Assembly: GCA_030710605.1 (NCBI GenBank)
Contig: CP092879.1
Coordinates: 43,340,344-43,404,343, forward strand
DNA: 64,000 bases
From: Cordylochernes scorpioides
Taxonomy: Eukaryota > Arthropoda > Arachnida > Pseudoscorpiones > Chernetidae
Direction of reading: 5' to 3'
Shown here: positions 21,376-33,386 of the stretch, one piece after another
Layout: every line of letters begins with the position of its first letter
How positions within the stretch are numbered: position 1 is the stretch's first letter
Translations under genes and position numbers: made by a program
Notes under the pieces: model-generated
Told to the model about the DNA's origin: nothing
What the model saw: only the letters and a program-made list of their open reading frames with translations
The model's database searches: none

Positions 21376-21589
21376 TCTATAGAGGTTAATTGCTAAGAAG
21401 AGACGAAGGATAAAAGCGATGCGTTTCCTTATTAAAGAGGTATGATCTTGGCGAGATTTCTGACAATAACATCCTCCAACAGGCTATTGCGCAAATACAA
21501 ACTACCTTTGGTCTCTTCCTAGCAATAATTATCAGTTTAAATAAAAAAATCCAACCTACATTAATAAATTATTTTAGAAAATCGGAAGA

Positions 21590-21812
21590 ATCTTCTGAAA
21601 TTTAAAACGCAGCCTACGAGAATAAGTTTCTTTATTAAATGTTCTCTCAAGCTTTCGGGTATTGTGAACCCTTCTACAGGAGTATATAATGCCTCGGTTG
21701 TACAGCATACAATCGTTGTATGCTTCTTTGTAGAAGGGTTCACAGTACCCGAAAGCTTGAGAGAACGTTTAATAAAATGAAAAACTTATCCTTGTAGGCT
21801 GCGTTTTATTAT
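21590..21812. mobile_element. Family D inverted-repeat element, copy 1
   Basis: aaaacgcagcctacgagaat and tgtaggctgcgtttt mark the two ends; inside, ctcaagctttcgggtattgt and its inverse acagtacccgaaagcttgag face each other. Each arm has the layout CUGUAGA (or GUAGA), stem II (GGGU...ACCC), GAAA, GCUU. Confidence 0.5.
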
Positions 21813-22111
21813 AAATTATTTTATGTTTTTAGTATGTTGACTAGTACAACATAAATTGCTTTTCGAAGCTAGTATAGTTTGTATAGTGGAAAGAGGAATA
21901 TATATCGAAATGTACACAGTGTACTGGGACAAGCATCTGTTGGCTCTTTTTATCAGGATCTTCATTGAACGTAGGTTTCAGAAGACCTCAGTCACTTTGG
22001 CTACTTCGGTATACCGGTCATATCTGGAGTCCAGTCTGTTATAACACCATAAGCCGCTCTGGAGAGTCGTATTGATCTGGTAAACAATTTGTTTCCGTAC
22101 CTTAATGCTCA

Positions 22112-23070
22112 AACGGAAATATCTTTATTTACGGGGCTGCTAACCAGAATGGATGATTTTTAAGCTCCAATGGCCGCGTAAAGCGGAATATATGCAAACC
22201 ACTATGACCAGGCTGGGGAGGCTAGGGACAGGATCTCCGTCAGGGAAGAGGCAGGTTAGGCCGGGTTGGGTCCGCGGAGGTCAGGAGGCAGGGAAAGGGC
22301 GGGGGGACTAGAACTTTGCAGCTCTAGCTCTGGCAGTTGGGCAAGACATTGATCTTGCCTCGTGGTCGGCAGAGAGGCCCTTGGCTGAGCAGTTGGCGCA
22401 TTAAGCCGTGCGCGGGTTGGCGAGAGTTGGACAGCTTCGGCCTTGGTGGTCACCAGAAGCGCAGTGGAAGCAGGTGACCGTAGCCTTGGTGCACCTATCG
22501 GCGTTGTGGCCTTAGCCACAGCAGTGGTGGCAGACGCGGACAGATTCCTCATAGTTCAGAATCACGTGGTCCACAATGATCCTTCCGCTTCCACCAATGG
22601 CCTTGTAGGAAGCCAAGTCCAGCTCGATAAAGGCCGTGCAGCTGCCATTACTGGTTGGAGATCTGTGTGCCACTCGGACAGACTTGTCTCCAGGAAGCTG
22701 GCTGAGGGCATCGGTGGAAAGGAAGGCCTTGACAATGTCCTCATTCGCGGTTTCCGCCTCCACGTTGAAGAGGCAGATTCTTGGGAGGAATTGCCTCTGT
22801 TCCCGGACTTTCAGGTCTTGGAGCTTGTTGTTCAGGGCAGAGCTGACGGCAGGAATGGCCTCTGGAGTGTTGGAGTGCAGCACCAGTTTTCCCCTGGTGC
22901 GCAGAGACGCCCAGACGCCTTGGGGCAGAGTGTGGGCAGCGCGGACAGCTTTGAGGATGTCCCGTGGGTCAGTCAGCGGGTTATCTGCAATAACCACGAT
23001 GTGGGCCGCAGATTTCTCTCCATTGAGTGTGCCTTGGCCCCCAGGCTTGGGGGTAGAAATTGTAGAATAA
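22112..23070 (-). pseudogene. LINE-Z, ORF1-only copy with zinc knuckles
   Basis: The minus strand encodes an ORF1-type protein: an N-terminal region (GGQGTLNGEKSAAHIVVIAD onward), an RNA-binding-like middle (PRICLFNVEAETANEDIVKA) and CCHC knuckles, CHHCCG-stop-GHNADRC and then CFHCASGDHQGRSC, followed by CANC. A TAA at 22512-22514 falls inside the first knuckle. No ORF2 follows. About 150 bp later comes a conserved 3' tail (gttagcagccccgtaaataa). The copies at 10231 and 6840 share this tail, so the short form without ORF2 has probably multiplied as a unit. Confidence 0.65.
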
Positions 23071-23249
23071 TTTCTCCAATATATCAGTGCAATACACTTA
23101 TCTCTAAGAAAAATCTTAGATGAAAAACACGCACATTTCACGTGGTGATAGCATAGAATAGAAAAATACTATCTTATCAAACAAATATTTACCATTTCTA
23201 CGATATTTGATAACGCCCTTTCTCTTATAAAGCAAAGATATAGGTGAAC

Positions 23250-23300
23250 CCTGAAAAAGAGCATTTCCTGATGGTGCAATTGAATGTTGCCGATGGATTA
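23250..23300. repeat. Family C fragment
   Basis: agagcatttcctgatggtgcaa and aatgttgccgatgg resemble the family C arm edge. Only one end is seen. Confidence 0.3.
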
Positions 23301-23369
23301 TGAGATTAGTAATTGGTAATGGCAAGATGAAGTGATACTTTTTCAACATCAATCACCTTGATTCATTAT

Positions 23370-23520
23370 ATTATATTTCAGAGAAAAACACACCCACATC
23401 AACCAATGGTTTATTTTAACTCCCGACGTTTCAGTCTGAAGAGAAGAGAGTGGCAGGAAGTCACTGAAACGTATAGTGTTGAAATAAACTATAGGTTGAT
23501 GTGGCTGTGTTTTTCTCTGA
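23370..23520. repeat. Inverted repeat with hammerhead-like layout
   Basis: aaaacacacccacatcaacc (23383) and its inverse ggttgatgtggctgtgtttt (23490) form arms; inside lie tcccgacgtttcagtctgaa and cactgaaacgtatagtg. The minus strand has UUCAGACUGAAACGUCGGGA, so GAAA plus ACGU is present but the CUGANGA box is not. Confidence 0.35.
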
Positions 23521-23574
23521 ATCTTTCTAACTAACAAATTATCTTTAGAGAGAGAAAACTATATTATTTTTATT

Positions 23575-23808
23575 TTGCAATAAAACGCATCCTCCGAGAA
23601 GGAGTTTCTTACTTTATTAAAAAAAATTCTCTCAAGCTCTCGGGTATTGCAAACCCTTCTAAAGGAGCATAAACGAGGAGCAACGAAATGAATCTCATTA
23701 TATTCTCTCGTTGTATGGTCCTGTAGAAGGGTTTATGGTACCCGAAAGCTTGAGAGATCGTCTAATTAAGTAGGAAACTTATCCTCATAGGCTGCGTTTT
23801 ATTGTTAT
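23575..23808. mobile_element. Family D inverted-repeat element, copy 2
   Basis: ataaaacgcatcctccgaga at the left and caggctgcgttttattg at the right; inner arms ctcaagctctcgggtattgc and ggtacccgaaagcttgagag. The plus-strand right arm reads CCUGUAGAAGGGUUUAUGG, UACCC, GAAAGCUUGAG. Confidence 0.5.
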
Positions 23809-23864
23809 TTATATTTCAGAGGATTCTTCCGACTTTATATTATTTTTAATCTCTTTTTCCATAT

Positions 23865-24090
23865 GTCCTGTTGTTGTTGTTGTTATTGTCGTGTCCAATG
23901 AAGAACTTCAGATGTCTCCTTACATCTCTATCACAGCAATGTTCACTATCTTGGGTGTGTAAAGCTGCTGCTCTAAGGTCCATGTCAATTTTCTGCAAGG
24001 ATGCGGCCATTACTGGACATGAGAATATGTGGGTAGGTGTTAGTTCCACACCAGGACAGTTGTTGCATGTCCTGTAGGTTCTTGTGCCAT
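23865..24090 (-). repeat. Dispersed retroposon-like repeat, longest copy
   Basis: From ttgttgttgttattgtcgtg through gtccatgtcaattttctgca to catgtcctgtaggttcttgt. Same family as 21183. The ORFs on both strands here follow from the repeat. Confidence 0.5.
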
Positions 24091-24449
24091 CTGGATGTAT
24101 TGTAATTGGCTACTGTTGGCTACATATGTCCTGTGATATCCAAGTAATCGGTACGTTAGCTAAACTAATAGCGTAGATTTTCTTTTTCTTATTTCTATAG
24201 CCATCAATTTGAGGATTTCGAGTAACCAACATGTCATATGAAGACATCAGGTAGAATAACTGAATATTAAAAAAAGAAATCCAGGTATCCATGTTAAACT
24301 AGTCCGAAGAGTATGTGATATTTGTAGCAGCTGGAAATAACTGTTGTATTTATTATATTCTAAAGTATAGAATATATATTAATTTTTATTTTGATGCTTC
24401 TCTTTCTATTGAAGTATCATTCAAGAATAGTCGTCTTTTTTATTTCTTC

Positions 24450-24570
24450 AAATAAAATACATTTCGGCCAGTAAATATTTTTATTGTCTCGACAAAAACT
24501 TTTGTCCTCGTTAGGAGCGAACAAAAATTAAAACATTAGGCAAAGCGTTAGAAATTATTCTAAGGTTGCA
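24450..24570 (-). mobile_element. Family A repeat, copy 3 (one arm, core deleted)
   Basis: Reverse complement of the family A arm. The GAAAC box is deleted (tctcgacaaaaacttttgtc), so no hammerhead can form. Confidence 0.5.
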
Positions 24571-24809
24571 AGGGCGTTCTCACGCGGTATTCGAAATTTT
24601 GTACAACATCTAAAGCACGAGTCAAAAAACAAATATTTAACTCACAAAAGACTATGATCTTTCAAATAAATTATATAAATATTTATAATGAGAAATTATA
24701 AAACAAAAATATATATAAAAATCTAATAATATTTACAAATATTTATTATTTATTTATTATATTTTATATTTATTATGATGTTGATCTAATTTTGATTATC
24801 CAAGTGTTC

Positions 24810-24975
24810 ATGGTGATACATCAGGTTGTATCGTGCTGCGTTTTTCCACCGTTAGATGTCCCAGAATGTCATCTCTGGTCAGATGGTGACAGCGGGACAG
24901 TGTATACACCAGACTTCCATCACTGCAAACTCCAGAGATGAAATTCTGATATAACTAAGAGTGGGAAAATGCGTA
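24810..24975 (-). pseudogene. Coding-like remnant, unidentified
   Basis: The minus strand reads SSLEFAVMEVWCIHCPAVTI and, after a stop, RYNLMYHHEHLDN, with GC content above its surroundings. Probably a retroelement remnant; family not recognised. Confidence 0.2.
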
Positions 24976-25399
24976 CATATTTATCGATTGTTCCTATAAA
25001 TCTCGAAGACTCAGGGCGGTGCATATTCCATAACATCAGCTTTGGCAAATTAAGAAAGACCATGATTTTAAACCTGTCTCTCGTTATGGCTCAAGTCAGC
25101 TCAGATAAAATTAGAAAAATATTCAGAGTTCCTCATTAGAGATATCGAGAAACAGAAGCGTCTAAACTGACGAAGACCAAAACTGAAGCTCTGGTCTCAA
25201 AATGAGAATTAAAAAATTTCCAAAGGTATCACACGTGGTCATTCCCACATTGACACAAGTATAAGAAAATTGAAGACATGGTCAAAAGATTGGGTATATA
25301 TTATATCTAGTTTGTCGAGAGAAAGGCATTTTCTTTTTAAAGAGATTAATTCTCTACCAGAAAAGACAAAATATTAATACGTGAGTGAAGAAAATCTAG

Positions 25400-25800
25400 A
25401 GCAATTGGGCTCGAAAATCATACACTTTGGTTAGTAGCCCGTGTAAAACCATATTCATTCTACCAGAAAAAAATCCAAGAGAGAGAGAGAAGGAATGAAG
25501 TTCAATATATTCTTCCATCCAATATTCAGTTTCTATAAGGTCTTCGAATGGTCCTTGAGTCGGATACTGAGATAACATGTCTCCGGTATGCAGGTGAGAA
25601 TTCCGCGGTGTTGCAATCAGCAAACAAAGGTTTACCACCCAGGCATGTCTGACCTTGCCAGGGTTCCGCAGCAACTAGCCGAGATTTACCATCCTGTGTA
25701 CTACCGATACGGGATAATTGCAGTCCCGAGATTTATGATTCTTGCGCCATGGAAAACCACAGAGACACTCATAAAGTGCAGATAAGCTCCGCCCAGGCAT
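25400..25800. other. GC-richer patch, unidentified
   Basis: Starts with a LINE-Z-like edge (tcgaaaatcatacactttgg then ttagtagccc) that also occurs at 29548. 25560-25800 has open frames on both strands (65 and 92 codons) without a recognised product. Retroelement remnant is the likeliest explanation. Confidence 0.25.
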
Positions 25801-26094
25801 GGAATCTCTAGGAAATGCCATATTTGGACATATTGTCTCACATTCTATTTATCTATATATCTGGTCGATATAATGGATTGAGTTATAAAGCTGAGGGTCC
25901 TTTATGACTTTCATTATTTTTGAGTACATGATACACACTGTTGACGCCTAAGTGTGGTGAGTAAATATTTAACATTATGCCATTCTTCTTTATATTCTCA
26001 AATATCCTTTGTTATTCACACACAAATGTTTACGTTTAAAGTTTATGACAACGATTTTACACATCTAAATTTATAATATAATATAATGCGGCTT

Positions 26095-26365
26095 GTGATT
26101 GTAAAATGACATTTGAAAATTACCCCGCATATGTTTCTTTTAAACGAAAAATCAAAATTTATCCTAAGGAGAAATAATGATTATTTCTAACCTCAGTTCC
26201 CATCCCTGGACACTTTTATTTTTCCGTTTATCATTACTCTTCACAATTCATCCTTTCATACTTCATCCCTAAGGTTAGAAATATCGTTATTTCTCCTTAG
26301 AATAAATTTTGATTTTTCGTTTAAAAGAAACACATGCGGGGTAATTTTCAAATGTCGTTTTACAT
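26095..26365. mobile_element. Inverted-repeat element enclosing an S1 SINE body
   Basis: Arms of about 105 bp (26095-26200 and 26262-26365: gacatttgaaaattaccccg ... cggggtaattttcaaatgtc) are near reverse complements. Between them lies ttcccatccctggacacttt then atcattactcttcacaattc, the tail of SINE family S1. A single-arm copy attached to a full S1 is at 32030-32280. Confidence 0.55.
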
Positions 26366-26404
26366 CTAAATTTGTTGATAGGCTTTATTAAAAATTCTCA
26401 TATA

Positions 26405-26579
26405 CAGTAGAACCTCCATGAGAGGACACTCACGCTAGAGGATACCTCTCTACAAAGGACAATTTTCATTTGCAAAATTACCCTTTTTACTATATAGCAA
26501 CTCTCCGGTAAGAGGACACCTCTCCTTAAAGCACACTTTGGCTCTTCAATTAATTGTCCATTACAGGGAGGTTCTACTG
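26405..26579. mobile_element. Pogo-like MITE, 175 bp
   Basis: TA|CAGTAGAACCTCC ... GGAGGTTCTACTG|TA, with TA at 26403-26404 and 26580-26581. TA duplication and CAG-starting termini are typical of pogo/Tigger-type MITEs. The reverse complement matches the body at 1427-1784. Confidence 0.7.
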
Positions 26580-26699
26580 TATATGACTTTTAATATCAAA
26601 GAAGGTATAAAAGAGATGAATTATTACATATAGAATACCAATAAACTATTAAAACCTATATATATAGATTAATTAAAACAATGCTTACCTTCCACTTTT

Positions 26700-26965
26700 T
26701 TTTTCATTTCGACTTAGAGCGCTATGTCCCTCTAGGGACACTCGCAATTTAAATGTAAACAAAACATTGAAAGAAAATAAAGAAAACTATTTGAAATAGG
26801 TACAATAATTAGTATTCAAGTTAGATGATAAAAATATCAACACAATTGAAATATGTACAAAGGTTGGTATCAAATTTAGTTAAATGAAAGCAAATTGTAA
26901 AGTATTGTGTGTATTTTTTTGAGGAAAACAATTTACAGATTGAAGAAAGTTTCAGGGAATATTTT
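26700..26965 (+). repeat. Dispersed repeat Q, uninterrupted copy
   Basis: cgacttagagcgctatgtcc to gaagaaagtttcagggaat, collinear with 6795-6839 plus 7483-7690. It serves as the empty-site reference for the nested insertion there. Confidence 0.6.
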
Positions 26966-27264
26966 AGAATGACAATATACAAGTTATTAGAGAATTATTC
27001 AATTAAAACTATGCTAAACAGAGTTAATTTCTGAATAAAATCGTTCCAAAGAAATCTAGTATTTTTAAAAATAAAATTCAAAATAAATCCATTTAGAAAT
27101 ATATATTTATAACCCAGGTTCCTGAAACGCAAAAGTTACCTCTTCTATGCTACAAAGGTTTTATTATAAAACGGGAATATGGTATTATAGTATAAATAGA
27201 GATCAAAAGCATATTCTTTCTTATAACAAAACTCAATTACACGATTAGGTAGTGCCTTTCTCTT

Positions 27265-27660
27265 TATTTATCATCAGATCCCAGAATAATTATACACTTT
27301 TGCACTAATTTTTGAAAATCCGCCTTTGCCGATCCCAAGCCCGGATGAAAAAGGAGGAGGGGGAGCAGTAACAAGCTCACTAAAAAACCTGGGCTCAGCT
27401 GGCCCGGCTGATAGTACCCTGTAAGGGCTCCTAATCCAGGGATACAGGATGAGAAGCGTTTGTACTCCATGTTAGGAGCGGCTGCACATGGCGTCTGTTC
27501 CTCAAGTCAGAGGCGGCCATTTCTTTTGGAGCTAAGTCGGCCTGCCACTGAATATTGCTTCCAGTCTTAATGACAAAGGCAGACGCATTCTACTTCACAC
27601 AGTCATGATGGTTGTCAAACAGACACCATCAACAAGCTCTACAAGCTTGATACCCTAATA
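27265..27660 (-). pseudogene. Retroelement remnant, GC-rich
   Basis: The minus strand contains GGGCTTGGGATCGGC, gggccagctgagcccaggtt and a Cys-poor 68-codon frame. GC content is well above its surroundings and the frames are broken. It resembles a LINE 3' region but I cannot name the clade. Confidence 0.25.
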
Positions 27661-28011
27661 TGATTGAGTGGAGATAAGAAAGAAGAAGACTATTTTTGAT
27701 AAAGTTTGGCTTTCTCACACCCTTACAGCCTTAAATACCAATTCCTTGATTATTCAGGAAGCCTCAAATATCAGCCTTTTGGTTGTTAGGTGAATCTTAA
27801 TTGGTTATTAATTTTGATAATTAATCGAATAAGCATCCATTTGAATCTATTGACATTTTCTGAAAATAATATCGCAATCCACAAGATTCAATATTTATAT
27901 TGAAACCGGTACATATCTTAGATAGAAAAAACTGCGTTTTTATTGCATGGTATTTCGACGATCAGATTTTTCAAATGCTTGCGAAAAAGACGAACGTTCA
28001 GTTCGAAATAT

Positions 28012-28385
28012 TGTTGCACCAAGTTGCAGCTTTGCAGGGTCGTCGACCTTGGTTTCTTCCTTCTTGGTGTTATGCACGTTTCACGAGCGGGTTTCCATAG
28101 TCAAAGCAGATAAATAAAAGCAAATAAATTAAATTAAATAAAAATAAATTACCTTTCAAAGTTATTGTGTTTATTTATTAGTTGTCTTCCTCGTAGGTCG
28201 TGATCCGCAGTCTTTTTCTAGGTTCTCTCGCTCCAATAACCAATCAAGATATATGTACAATAAAATATTACAAAAGGAATGAAAATATAAAAAGTAATGA
28301 TGATAATCTAAATAATATGTTTTAAATAAATATTAAATATCATAGAATATTTTGAATAAATGTACGGCGCATTAAGTCAAGTATA
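28012..28385 (+). mobile_element. Solo LTR, family LTR-B, right end eroded
   Basis: Starts TGTTGCACCAAGTTGCAG at 28012 and is collinear with 33002-33386 (gtcgtcgaccttggtttc, ctcgtaggtcgtgatccgca, aatattaaatatcatagaat). After gcgcattaa the end diverges (gtcaagtataag), so CAACA is lost and the target duplication cannot be read. Confidence 0.6.
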
Positions 28386-28389
28386 AGTA

Positions 28390-29120
28390 ATGAGAGATTT
28401 AATGTGTGGTATGCCTCTTACTTTTTCATTTATTTTAAAATTCTCTAAGAGTTTTTCCACCATTTTTGATTTTTCTGTGTATTATTATCGTTTAGCCATC
28501 AGTAGTTGTTTTTCATATAGCATATCTCGTCAGACCACATGCATATGCCATCAAGACGAAGCTTTGCCAGTTTCCAAGGCGATTATTTTTCTCTTTTTTT
28601 AAAACTTACTCTCCCTTTACTATCAACACCGGATGTTGACAATCTCTATTGATATTATTTTTTTATTTTTCTTCTTCTACGCCGCCAGCTCTTGCCACAC
28701 CGGTCCTTTCTTTTTAAGTGTTTTCTAAGATAGTCATTCCGATAGTAAGCTTTGAACGACACCATAAATATATTAAACTACAGAATGGATAAATTAAAAC
28801 CATCATCATGATTCAAATATTTTGGCTGATTGGAAAAGGCAATCTCTTTCTTTGAACTGTCTTGTTATCATGTGGCCAACCCTGGGTTTACCACTGATAT
28901 CGCAGGTGGCAAATATTGCAACTGGGGAACTCCAAGTGATAATAGAAACTACATAGATTTTCAATGTAATTTCAATTATTTAGGAAACCCCTTGCACTTC
29001 ACAATTTTTGCACTGATTTAGTGAAAACTTAAATAAATAAAAAAACACTTTCATTCGAATTAGGTTTTATATTCTAGTTAATATGTAAAATAAAAAATAA
29101 GGAACTTCAAAGCATAAATG
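28390..29120. other. AT-rich spacer, nothing recognised
   Basis: Several ORFs of 60-70 codons on the plus strand, with no similarity or splice context that I trust. Confidence 0.35.
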
Positions 29121-29124
29121 TATC

Positions 29125-29275
29125 TAAAAGAGGCTAACAGGAACAGGTTAAATCAATGTTAAGTTGATTTCTGTTCCACCAGATGGCGCTCTGCCATCTG
29201 TAAAATACATGTGCTCCTGGTCAGGATATGCCTTTTTTATTTTTAATATGAACACCTGACCTTTTTATATTATTT
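29125..29275. mobile_element. Family B repeat, copy 2
   Basis: ggaacaggttaaatcaatgt, ttctgttccaccagatggcg, then aatacatgtgctcctggtca and ggatatgcc, the family B order. No hammerhead boxes remain. Confidence 0.45.
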
Positions 29276-29279
29276 ATTT

Positions 29280-30580
29280 TTCTATTATTTTTTTCATAAA
29301 TGTATCTGCTTTTGCAAAGCATCTGTTCTTTTCTTTAAAAAGAAGCCTGGCATTCTTAAATACTGTTTAGCGCAACAGAATATAAATGTTATATATTAAT
29401 TATTTATTAATTGTACTACACTTTATAAACTTCCCTCATTTATTCTTTTGTATTTGGCATTTCTATTTTTATTTGTCTTGTATGGCGTGCAGCACTTTGC
29501 TACAGTACATCGCGGTTTGTCTGTTTGCTACGTCCATTTTTGGGCTCGAAAATCACACACTTTGGTTGGTAGTTCGTAAAACCATATTTTCTCTTGTATT
29601 TTATAAATTTTCATTGGTTCTCGTCTTAAATAAGTTGCCGTGTCATTTATGAAGTTTGCCTCTTTTCAAAATTTCTATGTTACAATATGAACGTAAAACT
29701 AATTCAGAATTCATTAACATCGTCTGAAATTGAGAAGATTTGGACCGATGAAAAGTAATAGCACACCACAACGCCTTTAGCAAATTTTGAACGACCACCT
29801 GGATCCATGGTTTCAAGATTAGGTCCATTTCGCTTCAATGCGACTTTGATTTCACGTGATTAATAAGAGATTCATGAAGTTTTCCTAATGGACCAAAAAA
29901 GGTATAATTGTTGAAATGGCTGGGGTAATTATATCCCGTAAATATAGGTGGAAATTTGGATGAGATTAACACCATTATAAAATAGACATCTCACTCGTCA
30001 AAATTACGCAAAGCTATTCTCCCTCTATCGTTTTTGTTGTCGTGTCCAATGAAGAGCCTCAGATAACTCCGTGCATCTCTATCTTCTTTTATTATGGCCA
30101 CAAAATTGATCCAGCCACTTTAACGGTAAAAATATTTTATTGAATATAACGGAATATTCCTTGGATATAATAATTATGCTAACGTTAAATAAAATCTCTC
30201 CCTGGACTGATGAGGGCCTTGGACACAAAACCACAGTCTACGGATTGACATTCTAAATTTGCCAATGCTGGTGTTGCTAGTTTGTCCCCGTCATGATTCA
30301 TCTAGATTGCAGAGATAGTCAATAGATAACGCATAAGTTGGATATAATCACCTGGAGCAGTATATTATCAAAGGAAGAACAAAATCGTGAGGTGAAGAAT
30401 TTATTGTAAGATTTTTTTTTAGCAGAAATATAATTAAAGAAAAAAGGTATTGGGCAAATTTTCTGTAGATGAAAAATCAGCGCTCAGTTGGCATTTGTAT
30501 ACGATAAATGCCAATTGTTTTATGAGGAACATTCAGTTGTGTAATAAGAAGGCACTATTCTACAAGTACTTGAACTTAGA
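29280..30580. other. AT-rich region with minor repeats
   Basis: A LINE-Z-like edge (gggctcgaaaatcacacact) lies at 29548 and a copy of the 21183 repeat at 30028-30095. Short ORFs only, otherwise nothing recognised. Confidence 0.3.
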
Positions 30581-30589
30581 TTCAAATAT

Positions 30590-30900
30590 AAAATATAATA
30601 CAGAAAACATATACCGTTGGAATAGAAACAAGAATTTACGCCGTCAGTTAACAGTATCTCCAAACTACCGGACCTAGCAGGTCAGTGACAAAATCAGAAC
30701 AACAGCTTTGATAATTCGGAATACCTAACTAAGGACGAATTCAAATATGCAATAAAATTCAGAACACATTTTCCGTTAGAATAGAAATAAGAGTTATACG
30801 CCTTCAGTTAACAGTATCTCCAATCTAGCAGATCCGTGTCAGTGACAAAGCCAGAACAACAGCTTCGATAATTCGGAATACCCATCTAAGGACCAAAGTC
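30590..30900. repeat. Tandem duplication of a ~155-bp unit
   Basis: ttcaaatat...acagaaaacatataccgtt and ttcaaatatgcaataaaatt start two units that share cgtcagttaacagtatctcc and agaacaacagcttt/cgataat. Offsets of 149 to 161 bp show small indels. Confidence 0.5.
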
Positions 30901-31261
30901 TATGGTCTATTGTCTTCCTCAATCCATGGCGGGATCCTATTTCATGAGTTTTACAAAAGATTTATTTTATCTCTTGAATCATCCAAAGTGGTGTGTAGCC
31001 GGAAAGGTGACTGATTCTATGTCAAAATATAGATGCGATTTTGCCTCGAAGAAAATGATTTTAAACAAACTAACACTCGCTCCCTCCGTGCTCAAAGATG
31101 TACAAACTTTTAAAACTAATTTGTTGATATTCTCCTCCCTGCGGAGAATCTGTATAATATCAGGGACTTCATAAAGATTTTTTTGTGTGTGTCTTAAAAT
31201 TAAATAAATTCCATTAGAAAAGAAAATTGCTTTGAAGTATAAAATAAGAATATAAACTGTA

Positions 31262-31425
31262 GCAATGCCTTTCTTTATTCGTGCAGAGGGCAAACTTTCG
31301 GATCTTTTAATCCTTCTACAGAAGGATAGCTAAAGGTAGAGAGAATAAGGTTATATAAATATTTCTAAGAATTATAAAGATCCGGAAATTTTCAATTTGC
31401 ACGAATAAAGAAACGCATTGCTACG
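31262..31425. mobile_element. Family D-like inverted repeat
   Basis: gcctttctttattcgtgcag and its inverse gcacgaataaagaaacgc are the ends. Inside: actttcggatcttttaatcc, ttctacagaaggat. Family D layout, strongly diverged. Confidence 0.4.
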
Positions 31426-32029
31426 GTTTATATTCTTATTTTGAATCAAATAAATATATTTGATCAGAAATATTGTATTAAAACTAAATCCTAAAAAGGA
31501 TAAAATAATTCTTTCAGCTATACTTATTACTAATAAGCACTATGCCGGATACAGAAAGTCTATGTACAAGTGAGCATCTATACAACTGGTCTGATTGTGA
31601 TACATTCTGAGGTCTTTTTTCGAGATTTGAGGATGAAGAACATGGGGTGTCATAGAACCTGTGTGGATCAGCAAGGTGGAAGTGCTGCAAGTACCAGTAC
31701 AAAGATGACGAAAAAACTCAACGTAAATTATCTTTTAGATAAATGTCAACTGTTATAGAGAGAGAAAAGAGATATAAAATCGAGAGATAACGAAAGTATG
31801 TGATTAGATGTAAAAAAGAAAAAGAGATAGAATTATAGTGTTAGCAATGTGAAATGAGAATATACAATATTCTAGTGAAAAGCTAAGAATTGAGAAGCAA
31901 AATGGCTTAGTTCAGGGGTCGGTAATCTTTTGAGTCGGAAGAGTACAAAATTACAATTAACAAAATTTTAAATTTTTAAAGAGCTACAAATAGTTTTTAT
32001 TGCCACAATAAATAGTATTTTGTAATAAA

Positions 32030-32280
32030 ATATAATGCGGCTTATGATTGTAGAACGAAATTTGGCAAAAATTATACCGCAAATGTTTTTTTTGAACGAA
32101 AAATCGAAATTTATTTTAAGGAGAAATAACGACCATTTCTAACCTTAGGGATGAAGTATGAAAGGATGAATTGTGAAGAGTAATGATGAACGGAAAAATA
32201 AAGTGTCAAGGGATGGGAATCGAACAAACAGTGTTCCGCTTACCGGGCAGATGCCATGTCCACTAGGCTATACCCCGCAG
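32030..32280 (-). repeat. SINE family S1, full-length copy
   Basis: On the minus strand the tRNA-like head (32278-32202: GGGGTATAGCCTAGTGGACA, anticodon stem TCTGC/GCGGA with loop CCGGUAA, B box region) is followed by gacactttatttttccgttc and atcattactcttcacaattc, then the arm sequence shared with 26095. A Thr-like origin fits (GGU). Confidence 0.55.
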
Positions 32281-32549
32281 TTTGCCAACTCCTGGCTTAG
32301 TATAGTTGGATAAGATTCAGTTGTTGAATTAAACCAAATTCTCTCGTCTTGAGCCTGCCGTTTTTTCTAATGAAACTCAAGCTGTTTTAGATTATGAGAA
32401 GCGCGGTAGTGAAGAAGGCTTTAGGCCTAGTTGTCAACTAGCAATAAACATGATATCATTTCTAGAGTAATCGATGTTATCACATACTCAAAAACAACAT
32501 AACTAATTGTTTAATCTCTTAATGAGTTGCAAAGTACGTGTATATTGTA

Positions 32550-32702
32550 TCATTGGCCGGACCTGAAGTCCTGGATCTTTCCAGTTGGCCTCGAGGACCA
32601 CCGCCATCACCATCTCCTTAGCGACGAAACACGCGATCCACGTATTCTTCGTAGATCGCGAAATGCATGGTGTAATTGGAGACCCGCTGGTGATTCTCCA
32701 CC
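32550..32702 (+). pseudogene. LINE ORF2 C-terminal fragment
   Basis: PDLKSWIFPVGLED in one frame, then LATKHAIHVFFVDREMHG and VIGDPLVILHQTLQR with a stop in another. The order matches the PDLQGWVFGHGL...AK.RIYRYFL tail at 2330-2690. One frameshift. Confidence 0.5.
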
Positions 32703-32764
32703 AAACTCTGCAGCGGTGACAGAGGCGCCATGTACATTGTACATAGTGTTATGTAACAAATGAA

Positions 32765-32945
32765 AACATCAAGACGCAAATGTTTATTTTCATAAATAAA
32801 TCAAACTTCTACTGTCCTTACTACGATGAAAAAATAGTGGCAGGTCTTGGCTAATCAGTGGGGAACCTTCCCACTATTTTTTCATCGTAGTAAGGACAGT
32901 AGAAGTTTGATTTGTTTGTAAAAAGAAACATTTGCGTCTAAATAT
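32765..32945. repeat. Foldback repeat family G, full hairpin
   Basis: agacgcaaatgtttattttc and its inverse gaaacatttgcgtct are the ends; the arms include aaacttctactgtccttact and agtaaggacagtagaagttt. The loop is atagtggcaggtcttggcta then atcagtggggaacc. Arms of about 70 bp. Confidence 0.6.
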
Positions 32946-33001
32946 TTTATTTGTTATATATAGATGGCGCGTTTTTTATTTGTATTAATAGTGTTATATA
33001 T

Positions 33002-33386
33002 TGTTGCACTAAGTTGCAGCTTTGCAGGGTCGTCGACCTTGGTTTCCTCCTTCTTGGTGTTATAGACGTTTCCCGAGAGGGTTTCCATATTCAAAGCAAA
33101 TAAATAAAAGTAAAAGTGAATAAATAAAAGTAAATAAAAATAAATTACCTTTTAAAGTTATTGCGTTTATTTATTCGTTGCCTTCTTCGTAGGTCGTGAT
33201 CCGCAGTCCTGTTCTAGGTCCTCTCTCGTTCCAATAACCAATCAAGATATATGTACAATAAAATATTACAAAAGGAATGAAACTCTAAAAAGGAATGATG
33301 ATAATCTAAATGATCTGTTTTAAATAAATATTAAATATCATAGACTATTTTGAATAAATGTAGAGCGCATTAAAATTGATACAACA
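33002..33386 (+). mobile_element. Solo LTR, family LTR-B, best copy
   Basis: 385 bp, TGTTGCACT...GATACAACA, flanked by ATAT at 32998-33001 and 33387-33390 (the flanks are AT-rich, so the match is suggestive only). TG/CA ends and three dispersed copies without internal DNA support a solo LTR. Confidence 0.65.
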